The position numbers and the translations under genes are program-made. A DNA stretch of 21,666 bases from JBLIOB01 sp047639575 (GTDB lineage Bacteria > Bacteroidota > Bacteroidia > Flavobacteriales_D > Parvicellaceae): contig JBLIOB010000037.1 of the NCBI GenBank assembly GCA_047639575.1, forward strand, positions 1-21,666, written 5' to 3'. Below, piece by piece: positions 7,708 to 15,643 of the stretch; position 1 is the first letter of the stretch; every line of letters begins with the position of its first letter. The notes beneath the pieces were generated by a model, which worked only from the letters and a program-made list of their open reading frames with translations, made no database searches and was not told the DNA's origin.

Positions 7708-7775
7708 ATGAAGAAGTTAGCTTTAAAGTGAAGGTACGATTTCTTTAGACTGAATAGATATATTATTTGTTTCAT
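7680..7775 (-). other. Micro-ORF overlapping the kinase start region (speculative)
   Basis: A 31-codon ORF starting with ATG at 7773-7775 (MKQIIYLFSLKK...) runs into the kinase gene in another frame and stops at 7680-7682. Its TGA overlaps an in-frame TTG codon of the kinase (codon 9) as TTGA. It might be a leader peptide that couples translation, or simply a chance ORF in AT-rich DNA. Confidence 0.15.
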
Positions 7776-7804
7776 ATTTAATGGGTTTCAATTACTTTTA
7801 GCAC

Positions 7805-9484
7805 ATGATCATTAAACTTCTTAAAAGCAAAAACATAATAAAAATCTTTGGAATGTTTTTTCTGATTTCGGGCTTTGTTTCTTGCGGAGAAGAGGAATCA
7901 GAAATTGCCAGTAAAGCATCAGAAGAAGACATCACTCAAGAGTCAATTAATTACTTTGAAAATCAAACTTTTGAAGATTCTGTTGCATATTTAGAGTATC
8001 GCTTACAAGGTCTTGACCGGAATTTAATGCTTGACTTTTTTCAGGAATATGGTTTTGATTCGATTAATGTTTTTGACCAAATAATTTATCCCAATGAGGG
8101 TTCAGCCTCAAGAGTCTTAAATCATTTTATTTCACTTATTGATAGCGAAGAGTATGAAGAAATGTCATTTACAACAAAAGACAATTGGCCAAGACTAAAT
8201 TATTGGGAAAATGTTCTTTTAAATTTGCCAGAAGAATCAAATTATAATGTTACCTATAGTGGATACTTAGAAAGAAAAGCAGAAGAAAGGTCTTTTGCTA
8301 CTTTCCTATACAGTTTAGATCGTTCACCTGATAACTTACAACGTGCCTGGACTTTATCAAGAGATGCGGCTTTTCTATTGGTTAATAAAGATAAATATTA
8401 TCAGTCGAAATACTATAGATATGTTGATGGTCTCCTGCAGACTTATGAATACATTCTTGACAAAGATGAGCCTAGTATGGTTTTAGATATGTTGAGCAGA
8501 AAGCTAAGCAACGGAAATTTTTATTCTACTTGGGATTCCAGATATCTATATCAAGATTATGTTCCTCTTACTTTATTAAAGGAATTTTCGGACGTTGTGC
8601 AAGACATGGACTTGGAAGATTCTGAGTACTTCCGAAGCGAAAATATAACAGTACAATCGGCTTGGTTTGTATCGTTCTGGCAAAGAAGATATACGGAAGG
8701 AAATCTGGAAATAGTGTTACGGATTTTAAATGATATCCAAGATCATTATGAAAGTCAGTTAATGGCAGAAACTGAATTTGATAAGCCATACGATATTTCG
8801 AAAACCTATGATTCGATAGCTTATTCTTCAGGACTAGTGGGTAAAGGAACCACCTTTAGTTTTAAAGGAGATGTTTATGATGGGAGTACTAATTTTGCCA
8901 AAGCCGCGAACAAATTAATCATGTTTAGTGCTACGAATATCCCGCTAGGTGAAACTATTGAGCCTATTCCCACAGCTACTTTCCAGTCAAAAGAGATGTT
9001 AGAAGAAATTAATCAAATTGGTTTGGATTTGATGGCGCATGATGTGCCTTATGATTCAACTCTGGAAGAGAATTATGCATATGAGTTAACTACAAGTATT
9101 GATGGAATTCATAACCAATTCGTTACCCTGAAAATATCAACATGGAGCTTTACCGGAGGAGCGCATGGGAATGGTTACTCAGCCTACCATATTTTCGATT
9201 GTAGCGCGGATAGTATTATCAATCCTAGAGAATTTGTAATCAGAAAAACGGAGTTGCTAAATAAAATTAAAGAAGAACTATTAATCCAATATAGTCCAGA
9301 TCCTGAAACGACTTTATCTGACCTTTTAATTGATAATGTTGGTTTAGCTGCTAATATCAGCCTTTCCGATGGAAAGCTTCATTTTCATTACAATGCTTAT
9401 GAAATTGGGCCTTACTCAATAGGAGCGCCTACCGTATCATTTCCAATCATTGAAATGAGAAGATATTTCTTACTTGATTTGTGA
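7805..9484 (+). CDS. Lipoprotein with C-terminal DUF3298 (RsiV/PdaC-like) domain
   Basis: 559 residues. The N-terminus is a lipoprotein signal ending GFVSC (Cys27), followed by a Glu-rich tether. Residues about 45-370 form a region I do not recognise, helical and rich in Tyr and Asp. The C-terminal part, about 420-555, resembles DUF4163/DUF3298: NQFVTLKISTWSFTGGAHGN followed by YHIFDCSADSIINPREF and a late FHYNAYEIGPYSIGAPTVSF. This domain pair also occurs in the anti-sigma factor RsiV and in PdaC-like proteins, where it binds cell-wall-related ligands such as lysozyme or glycan. The protein would sit in the periplasm or on the outer membrane. It is transcribed away from the kinase gene, 97 bp distant, and no functional link is shown. 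Confidence 0.8.
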   Translation: MIIKLLKSKNIIKIFGMFFLISGFVSCGEEESEIASKASEEDITQESINYFENQTFEDSVAYLEYRLQGLDRNLMLDFFQEYGFDSINVFDQIIYPNEGSASRVLNHFISLIDSEEYEEMSFTTKDNWPRLNYWENVLLNLPEESNYNVTYSGYLERKAEERSFATFLYSLDRSPDNLQRAWTLSRDAAFLLVNKDKYYQSKYYRYVDGLLQTYEYILDKDEPSMVLDMLSRKLSNGNFYSTWDSRYLYQDYVPLTLLKEFSDVVQDMDLEDSEYFRSENITVQSAWFVSFWQRRYTEGNLEIVLRILNDIQDHYESQLMAETEFDKPYDISKTYDSIAYSSGLVGKGTTFSFKGDVYDGSTNFAKAANKLIMFSATNIPLGETIEPIPTATFQSKEMLEEINQIGLDLMAHDVPYDSTLEENYAYELTTSIDGIHNQFVTLKISTWSFTGGAHGNGYSAYHIFDCSADSIINPREFVIRKTELLNKIKEELLIQYSPDPETTLSDLLIDNVGLAANISLSDGKLHFHYNAYEIGPYSIGAPTVSFPIIEMRRYFLLDL

Positions 9485-9599
9485 TTCGCAAGGAATTTTT
9501 TCAATCACCGCTTGTGCAACATTCCAACCTTTCCTTCATTTTAGATTGAATGTCACTTAACTAAATTCTATATTGTAGAGCATTTAAGTAAACAAAACG

Positions 9600-11975
9600 A
9601 TGATAAAGTATATAATAGCCGTTCTTACGCTCGCGGTTTCTATCTCTAGTTTTTCTCAATTAAATATAACCCAATTAGGGTATGTAGATTTAAATTCTGC
9701 CCATGGTGGTAATGATCTTAGTGACGTTTGGGGCTACTCAGATGGAGCAGGTGAAGAATATGCAATAGTTGGAATTAGGAATGGAACTTCCATTTGTCAT
9801 GTTACTAATCCTGCTACTGCAAGCGAAGTCTTTTTCGAGTCTGGAATGAATTCCACTTGGAGAGATATGAAAGTTTGGAATGGTTTTGCTTTTATAACGA
9901 CTGAAGCTGCCAATGGATTATTAATAATTGACTTGTCGGGATTATCAGGGGGAACACCGGTTAGTTTGACAACTACATATTACACAGGTCCAGCAGGAGA
10001 TCAATGGCAATCGGCTCATAACTTATACATTGATGAAAACGGTATTTGCTACATTTTCGGAGCAGATAGAGATAATGGTGGAGTTATCATGTTGGATGTT
10101 ACCGATCCAGGAAATATTCTGGAATTAGGAAAAATCGAAGATTATTATGTCCACGATGGAGTAGCTAAAAGCGACACATTGTATTGCGGAAATATAAATG
10201 AAGGATTTTTGAGTATTTGGGATGTGACCAATAAGTCAGCGCCAGTAGAATTAGGTACTTCACCAACTCCAGGTACATTTACACATAACGTATGGTATTC
10301 AGATGATTTGAATTATGCTTACACGACTGATGAAATTACTAATGGTTATATAGGGGAGTACGATGTTTCAGATCCAAGTAATATTTTTGAAACAGATCGA
10401 ATTCAATCTTCTCCAGGAGATGATGTGATTCCTCATAACACTCACTTTTTAAATGACTATATCATTACTTCATATTACCGAGATGGAATTGTGATTCATG
10501 ATGTTTCTAATAAAGGAAACATGATTGAAGTTGGAAACTTTGATACTTCCCCTGCATTTTCTGGAGATGGATTCAATGGTTGCTGGGGGGCTTACCCTTG
10601 GTTGCCTTCAGGTAACATACTTGCCTCTGACATTGAAAACGGACTTTATATTCTGGGACCAAGTTATCAGAGAGGTTGCTATTTAGAAGGTACCGTAACT
10701 GATGTAATTACTACTGCACCAATAAATAATGTTCAAATTGATTTGGTTTCTACAACTGTTGCTGATAATAGTGATATCGTTGGGGATTACTCAACTGGTT
10801 ACCATGCTGCAGGTACTTATGATGTAATTTTCTCTCATCCTGGATATTTCCCAGACACCGCATTTGGAATAGTTCTTTCGAATGGTGTAACTACTACAGT
10901 AGATATGCAGCTTACACCTATAGTTCCTGTTAATATATCTGGAAACGTTAGTGAATTAATTGGAGGAGCCAACGTACCAGGTGCCATAGTAATCATTGAA
11001 AATGATGACTTTACTTTTAATACAAATGCAGACGCATCTGGGAATTGGAATGTAAATGGTGTGATTCCTGGAACCTATACAGTAACTGCTGGCTTATGGG
11101 GTCAGGTTACGGCTTGCGTTACATTTATTTTTGATCCGTTAAACGCCATTGCTAACATACAATTGGAAACTGGCTATGCGGATGATTTTGCTCTTGATTT
11201 AGGTTGGTCCGAAACATCTACTGCTGCTAGTGGAGTGTTCGTAAGAGTAGAGCCTACAGAGATTTCTGGATTTGGAGGTGTTACAGTACCTGATTTTGAT
11301 TTATCTGGAGATTGTGGTGGCATGTGTTATACTACAGGAAATGGATCATCTAGTGCAGGAGCTGATGATGTAGATGATGGTGAAACAGAAATTACTTCAC
11401 CAAGTATGGACCTTTCTGGGTATCCAAACCCTTATTTAAACTTTAGCCGTTTCTGGGATAATTCTGGTGGTGGCGGAGGAAGCTCTAGAAATGATAGTCT
11501 TACCGTAATAATTAACGATGGAACTACAGATTATATAATCGACTTCTATACTGAAGATGATAATGATAACGCATGGACCGCTTTAAGTTATAGAATTAAG
11601 GATTTCTGCGGACCTACATCAACAATGACGGTTACTTTCCATACAGAAGATGAGTCTCCAGGACATTTAGTTGAGGCTTCTATTGATGGTTTTGAAATTG
11701 CCGACAGTGCAGGTACAGGTTTGGAGACTAACTTATTAGATCAAGGCTTGAGTTTATATCCGAACCCAGCTAAAAATAACGTTACGATCAGTTCGCTGAG
11801 AGGCCAAATCACTTCTTATGAGGTGATTTCGATTGCAGGCAAAATAGTGGCCTCTGTAAATGAGGTGAATCAGAAAACTGTGAACCACACGTTTAACGTT
11901 TCTTCAGGTATCTATATTTTCAAAATTAAACTTGATAACGGTCAGTTTTATCATCAAAAAGTGATCAAAGAGTAA
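9600..11975 (+). CDS. Choice-of-anchor B family surface protein, T9SS-exported
   Basis: 791 residues with a Sec signal (residues 1-19, ending SFSQ). Residues about 20-355 carry LVIVD-type beta-propeller repeats (LLIIDLSGL, VIMLDVTDPGNILELG, LSIWDVTNKSAPVELG, EYDVSDPSNIFETD, IVIHDVSNKGNMIEVG) typical of the choice-of-anchor B family. Two carboxypeptidase-regulatory-like folds follow (about 358-442 and 444-530: YLEGTVTDV, NISGNVSELIGG). Next is a jelly-roll-like domain with GDCGGMCYTTGNG and LNFSRFWDNSGGGGG (about 530-700). The last 75 residues are a type A T9SS sorting domain (LYPNPAKNNVTI, YEVISIAGKIV, FNVSSGIYIFKI). The protein is therefore secreted and probably anchored at the surface; no catalytic residues are evident and the ligand is unknown. 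Confidence 0.9.
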   Translation: MIKYIIAVLTLAVSISSFSQLNITQLGYVDLNSAHGGNDLSDVWGYSDGAGEEYAIVGIRNGTSICHVTNPATASEVFFESGMNSTWRDMKVWNGFAFITTEAANGLLIIDLSGLSGGTPVSLTTTYYTGPAGDQWQSAHNLYIDENGICYIFGADRDNGGVIMLDVTDPGNILELGKIEDYYVHDGVAKSDTLYCGNINEGFLSIWDVTNKSAPVELGTSPTPGTFTHNVWYSDDLNYAYTTDEITNGYIGEYDVSDPSNIFETDRIQSSPGDDVIPHNTHFLNDYIITSYYRDGIVIHDVSNKGNMIEVGNFDTSPAFSGDGFNGCWGAYPWLPSGNILASDIENGLYILGPSYQRGCYLEGTVTDVITTAPINNVQIDLVSTTVADNSDIVGDYSTGYHAAGTYDVIFSHPGYFPDTAFGIVLSNGVTTTVDMQLTPIVPVNISGNVSELIGGANVPGAIVIIENDDFTFNTNADASGNWNVNGVIPGTYTVTAGLWGQVTACVTFIFDPLNAIANIQLETGYADDFALDLGWSETSTAASGVFVRVEPTEISGFGGVTVPDFDLSGDCGGMCYTTGNGSSSAGADDVDDGETEITSPSMDLSGYPNPYLNFSRFWDNSGGGGGSSRNDSLTVIINDGTTDYIIDFYTEDDNDNAWTALSYRIKDFCGPTSTMTVTFHTEDESPGHLVEASIDGFEIADSAGTGLETNLLDQGLSLYPNPAKNNVTISSLRGQITSYEVISIAGKIVASVNEVNQKTVNHTFNVSSGIYIFKIKLDNGQFYHQKVIKE

Positions 11976-11990
11976 TCACCGATTTAAATT

Positions 11991-12004
11991 GTCGCTATGG
12001 CGAC
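11991..12004 (+). terminator. Hairpin after the choice-of-anchor B gene
   Basis: GTCGC-TATG-GCGAC forms a perfect 5-bp GC-rich stem 16 bases after the TAA. A T-run follows only about 20 bases later (12025-12030), so it is at best a weak intrinsic terminator. Confidence 0.3.
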
Positions 12005-12079
12005 TAATACATTTGATTTGTCTATTTTTTAATCGTCTTCCTGTCTTCTTATATTACTTTGTATAGGTAAATCGTTGTA

Positions 12080-12637
12080 ATGGCATATATAGATGTAATA
12101 AAGTACGAAGAGGCAGAGGGCAGGTTGAAAGAGATTTATGATGACCTTATTGAAAAACGTGGCAAACTAGCTGGTATCCACACAATCCAAAGTTTAAATC
12201 CGGAGACAATTGTAAGTCACATGGATTTATATTTGACAGTGATGTTCGGTAAATCCCCGCTGAAAAGATATCAAAGAGAAATGATGGCGGTGGTTGTGAG
12301 TGCTGCTAACAACTGTAATTATTGCCAGGTGCATCATGCGGAAGCTGTCAACCATTACTGGAAAGACGATCTGATGATTGCTCAATTGAGAAAAGATTAT
12401 CGTGAATTGGAGCTTGCAGAAGTAGACATGGCTTTATGCGATTTTGCTTGGGACATGACTAAAAACCCAAGTAACAAGAAAGAATTTCATAGTACTAGAC
12501 TAAAAGCACTTGGTGTTGATGACCGTGCGATTTTAGATGGAATTTTGGTGATTAGCTACTTTAACTTTGTCAATAGATTGGTTCTTGGACTTGGAGTTCA
12601 TATAGAAGATGATGGCGGCTCTGGCTATAACTATTAG
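12080..12637 (+). CDS. AhpD-like/carboxymuconolactone decarboxylase-family peroxidase-related protein
   Basis: 185 residues, no signal peptide, cytoplasmic. The motif NNCNYCQVHHAEAV gives Cys79-x-x-Cys82 and His86, and Glu67 lies 12 residues before Cys79. This E-12-C-3-C-4-H spacing equals that of the catalytic Glu118, Cys130, Cys133 and His137 of Mycobacterium tuberculosis AhpD. The family includes thiol peroxidases/disulfide reductases, and this length and layout fit the 'peroxidase-related enzyme' branch. The probable role is peroxide or organic hydroperoxide detoxification. The gene is alone on its strand between the choice-of-anchor B gene and a convergent barrel gene, which it overlaps by four bases at the stop codons (TTAG, 12634-12637). 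Substrate and reductant are unknown. Confidence 0.88.
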   Translation: MAYIDVIKYEEAEGRLKEIYDDLIEKRGKLAGIHTIQSLNPETIVSHMDLYLTVMFGKSPLKRYQREMMAVVVSAANNCNYCQVHHAEAVNHYWKDDLMIAQLRKDYRELELAEVDMALCDFAWDMTKNPSNKKEFHSTRLKALGVDDRAILDGILVISYFNFVNRLVLGLGVHIEDDGGSGYNY

Positions 12638-13887
12638 AAAAACTGATTAATTCCGAATACAAATCCATTGTGATTTAGGTCTTGCGTATTTAATCCATAA
12701 TCTATTCTAAAAACTACATTGTATATTTTCCTAGTATGAATTCTTAATCCCACTCCTGCAAACAAATCATAATTTGCTGGAGCGAACATTTCTTGCACTT
12801 TTCCACCGGGAGGACGCAATGAACCAATATCAACAAACCCGTTAGCTTGCAGATAAAACAACTTATTCGTCCAAACAGTTTGGCGATATTCTGCATTAAC
12901 AACGGCTAGTGCAGTTCCTCTGGCCACTCGATTTCCAATTCCTCTTACGTTAATGTAGCTATCCAGGACAAATGGCGAAAACGGTGAGAAGTTATTGGTA
13001 GCAATGGCCAAATCTAAGTTGAATGCAAAATTCCCAAGTTCTCTTATTTTCTTGTAATACTTAAAGGTTCCCATTAGCTTTAAGAAACTAGCTTCTGGCA
13101 TATGTTGAGTTTCAATGTTCTCTACATACAATTTATAGTATAAGCCATCAAAATACTGATGGTGAAGATTAACTCTTTTATATTCAAAGAATGCCTTAAT
13201 CTGGTACTTAAACAAGTCAAGTGTAAAACCAATATCGTAATCACCAACTGACCGCTCAATATTCTCATACTTTTCCTTCATTAACATACCACCAATTGAA
13301 GCGCGGTGATAGTTTGAAAACCAGTAATAACCACTTATGTCCATGGAATAGTTGGCATAGTTAAAGTCGCTTTTATCTTGGGCGAAATAGAGTGGCTCAA
13401 TAGAAGAATAGCTGCCTATTGTGGCCGCATGTCCAGTTTTACCATTCAAATGTCTTGGAGAGGCTGTAAACAGCTTAAAACTATGTCGCTGATAATATTG
13501 GTAAAATCCTCCTATTGTATAGTTCTTGCCAAGCCAATTAATGTTACTACCTCCAAGTTGAACTTTAAAATTTTCAGGAATAAAGCTTACATCAAGTATT
13601 GGAATCAGGTATGTAGACTCTTTTAAATTGACGGTCAGCTTTATTTCGTTTTCCACATTTTCCATTTTCCAGGTAACTTCAAAAAATAGATTAGTATTTC
13701 TAATCAGCTGTATATCATTTTTCCAAATATTTTCTTGATAATGCATACCAGCCTTTAACCGTGTAAAGCTTTCTAAGTATTCTTTTTTAGTTTTTTGTAA
13801 CCCAAGATATTCGATACCGGAAACGACAATGGCCTTGCTCGATAAAGCAGTAGAAAATAAAATTAATAGGAGCGTTAATTTTTTCAA
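12634..13887 (-). CDS. Outer-membrane barrel protein with single POTRA-like domain (BamA/TamA-like)
   Basis: 417 residues from a TTG start at 13885-13887; a stop lies three codons upstream in frame, and the TTG places the signal peptide (MKKLTLLLILFSTALSSKA) at the N-terminus. Residues about 20-95 look like one POTRA unit (VVSGIEYLGLQKTKKEYLES ... RNTNLFFEVTWKM ... LTVNLKE). The rest is amphipathic beta-strands ending with VVFRIDYGLNTQDLNHNGFVFGINQFF; the terminal Phe is typical of outer-membrane barrels recognised by BAM. Proteins of this type insert or export other envelope proteins, but with one POTRA and about 320 barrel residues it is shorter than BamA or TamA. It follows the DUF547-barrel gene on the same strand, probably in one transcript. 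Its exact role is unknown. Confidence 0.75.
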   Translation of the reverse strand: MKKLTLLLILFSTALSSKAIVVSGIEYLGLQKTKKEYLESFTRLKAGMHYQENIWKNDIQLIRNTNLFFEVTWKMENVENEIKLTVNLKESTYLIPILDVSFIPENFKVQLGGSNINWLGKNYTIGGFYQYYQRHSFKLFTASPRHLNGKTGHAATIGSYSSIEPLYFAQDKSDFNYANYSMDISGYYWFSNYHRASIGGMLMKEKYENIERSVGDYDIGFTLDLFKYQIKAFFEYKRVNLHHQYFDGLYYKLYVENIETQHMPEASFLKLMGTFKYYKKIRELGNFAFNLDLAIATNNFSPFSPFVLDSYINVRGIGNRVARGTALAVVNAEYRQTVWTNKLFYLQANGFVDIGSLRPPGGKVQEMFAPANYDLFAGVGLRIHTRKIYNVVFRIDYGLNTQDLNHNGFVFGINQFF

Positions 13888-13940
13888 AAGGCGTTATGAT
13901 CTGTTAACTGCTGTGCCATTAAGCTATTTGTTTTCTTCAT
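13884..13940 (-). other. 18-codon micro-ORF between the two barrel genes (possible coupling leader)
   Basis: ATG at 13938-13940, three bases after the stop of the DUF547-barrel gene, begins MKKTNSLMAQQLTDHNAF. Its TGA (13884-13886) overlaps the TTG start of the POTRA-barrel gene as TTGA. Terminating ribosomes could reinitiate on the weak TTG codon. The geometry is visible; translation is inferred and unproven. Confidence 0.3.
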
Positions 13941-13943
13941 TTT

Positions 13944-15551
13944 TCAACGTTTGGTAATATATTTTATTCCAAGATTAAAAGTGTTCCCTAATCCAGCATT
14001 TTTACTTCTCCAAAAATTCGTGTAAAGCAATTCCAAATTCAGTCTATTAGACAATTGATATTTAAACCCAATTCCTGATGAAGTGTAGCTCGCGGGAATA
14101 ACCCAGTCTGTAATAATTGGATTTTGAGGTTCAATGTTATTCGTTAAGCGATGAACATGCTGCGTCATGACGTATACAGTGATTTTTGAAGTAGGGAAGT
14201 AGCTTACAAAAAGATTCATTGGTAAGTCCAGCATGGCGATTTGAGATTTGTTTGTTTGAAATCTGAATAAAAAATCTAACTCTCCAAAGAGCTGAAATTT
14301 GCCAAAAGTTTCCGTATAGTAAAGTTGATTCCACCAAGTGATCCGATCCCAATCAGCCCATGATAAACTGTCATTTCCTTCTGGCGCTTTAATCGTAGGA
14401 GCCAATAAGGTGCTTTGAATAGTGAAATTTGATACCGTTTTAAATGGCTGAACTTTAATTCTAATTCCTGCAGAAGCTAAACCAAACCTTGTTGTGTCTG
14501 TATTGCTGAATTTAAAAATCCTGTTAATTGCGCTCGCACTAGAATCTGCTGGTGCTCTTCCATTCGATCTAATATTCAAATCAAACCCAACATTGATTCT
14601 GTTGTTCTTACTCACGCCAGCGGTTACTTGAATCAAACTAGTAGCAAAAGAAGATCTAAAACCACTATAATCTACTCCTTGCCAATTAGACTTAGTCTCT
14701 GTGTATAACGAATTGAATAAAGTGAAGTCCATTTGCCCTTTGCCAAGTAAGCTGCCGGCATTGAAAGTTTGAACATTATACGTTTCAAATGGGATGCCAT
14801 TTCCTGATGCTTTTGGCATAGAGGTAATAAAGTCCTGAATATCCTTCACCCCATTGTTTATGGTCCAATCATAATTATAATTTTTCGTTTTCAATGTGTC
14901 GGAAAAAGGTGTGGTTCTATATTCGTTAATGTACTTTATTACATCCGCTTTGCTTTTTCCAAAATCTTCTTGGTACCATGTAAAAATTTCTGACAGATGT
15001 ATAATTCCATCCTTTTCATAGACAAACCAATCGCTATTTAAGGCATGTTTAGTTCGGGCTTTCAAGTGAGCATCAAGATTAGCCCCCAAATAAACTGCTT
15101 TTGACAGTCTGGGGCAGCCTAGTGCTCCACATACTAAGCTGAAGTGTAGTCTAGGGTCGCTAAATCCCACTCTTAAGATCTTGTTTTCTAAATGATCTAA
15201 GGTGATTTTTTTACCAGCTATTTCGTGCTGAATGCTTTTGAAAAAACCCGCTATTTCCATTGGAGAAGAAATAGGGTAGTTCTCACAAATTAGTTTAATC
15301 GTGGAGAAATTGTACGCGTTTATTAAATGTGCTTTCTGTTCGTTTTTTGAAAGACTCGAATAATCAAAGGAAGCATAGTAATCCGCAGTAGGAGAGATTA
15401 GGCTATCTGCTTTTAATGCTTTATAATTCACTAATCCATCATGTACATAACGGCCTAGGATGTTTTTGTAATAATTAACCTCCTGGGATTTAGCGTTTTG
15501 GTGAGACATTAAGCCAACTAAACATAACAATACGGTTGAAAATAACTTCAT
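13944..15551 (-). CDS. DUF547 domain fused to a predicted outer-membrane barrel
   Basis: 535 residues with signal peptide (about 1-22, ending KSQ). Residues about 25-245 match DUF547: LINAYNFSTIKLICENYP, LDHLENKILR, DPRLHFSLVCGALGCPRLS, LSEIFTWYQEDFG. Cys141 and Cys146 lie in the conserved CGALGCP motif; DUF547 has no firmly established activity. From about 258 the sequence changes to alternating beta-strand segments (AGSLLGKGQMDFTLFNSLYT, NNRINVGFDLNIRSNGR, RLNLELLYTNF, TFNLGIKYITKR), which look like a porin-type barrel of about 280 residues. The exported domain would face the periplasm or surface, anchored by the barrel. A promoter-like element lies upstream (15582-15611). It is probably co-transcribed with the POTRA-barrel gene. 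The barrel call comes from strand pattern only. Confidence 0.75.
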   Translation of the reverse strand: MKLFSTVLLCLVGLMSHQNAKSQEVNYYKNILGRYVHDGLVNYKALKADSLISPTADYYASFDYSSLSKNEQKAHLINAYNFSTIKLICENYPISSPMEIAGFFKSIQHEIAGKKITLDHLENKILRVGFSDPRLHFSLVCGALGCPRLSKAVYLGANLDAHLKARTKHALNSDWFVYEKDGIIHLSEIFTWYQEDFGKSKADVIKYINEYRTTPFSDTLKTKNYNYDWTINNGVKDIQDFITSMPKASGNGIPFETYNVQTFNAGSLLGKGQMDFTLFNSLYTETKSNWQGVDYSGFRSSFATSLIQVTAGVSKNNRINVGFDLNIRSNGRAPADSSASAINRIFKFSNTDTTRFGLASAGIRIKVQPFKTVSNFTIQSTLLAPTIKAPEGNDSLSWADWDRITWWNQLYYTETFGKFQLFGELDFLFRFQTNKSQIAMLDLPMNLFVSYFPTSKITVYVMTQHVHRLTNNIEPQNPIITDWVIPASYTSSGIGFKYQLSNRLNLELLYTNFWRSKNAGLGNTFNLGIKYITKR

Positions 15552-15581
15552 GAGCGCTAAACTAATTCTGCTTGGGGTTTA

Positions 15582-15611
15582 CAAAGGTACTGTAGAAGAC
15601 AAAATACTAAA
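15582..15611 (-). promoter_or_regulatory. Bacteroidota-type promoter for the DUF547-barrel gene
   Basis: On the minus strand TACCTTTG (15589 to 15582) matches the -7 consensus TAnnTTTG exactly, and TTTA (15611 to 15608), one mismatch from the -33 TTTG, lies 18 bp upstream. Transcription would start near 15575-15578, giving a leader of about 25 bases before the ATG at 15551. Confidence 0.55.
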
Positions 15612-15643
15612 CGATTATTATAGAATTTTCTTGTTACCCAACG

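Noticed and set aside
7760..7772. TATTATTTG upstream of the DUF3298 lipoprotein as a -7 promoter element
   Set aside because: The spacing between TA and TTTG is three bases rather than two and no -33 element was found at the right distance.
12054..12061. TTACTTTG as a promoter for the AhpD-like gene
   Set aside because: One mismatch to TAnnTTTG and the nearest TTTG lies 33 bp upstream instead of about 19.
13378..13626. Plus-strand ORF of 82 codons inside the POTRA-barrel gene
   Set aside because: Antisense shadow of a convincing barrel protein; no recognised features.
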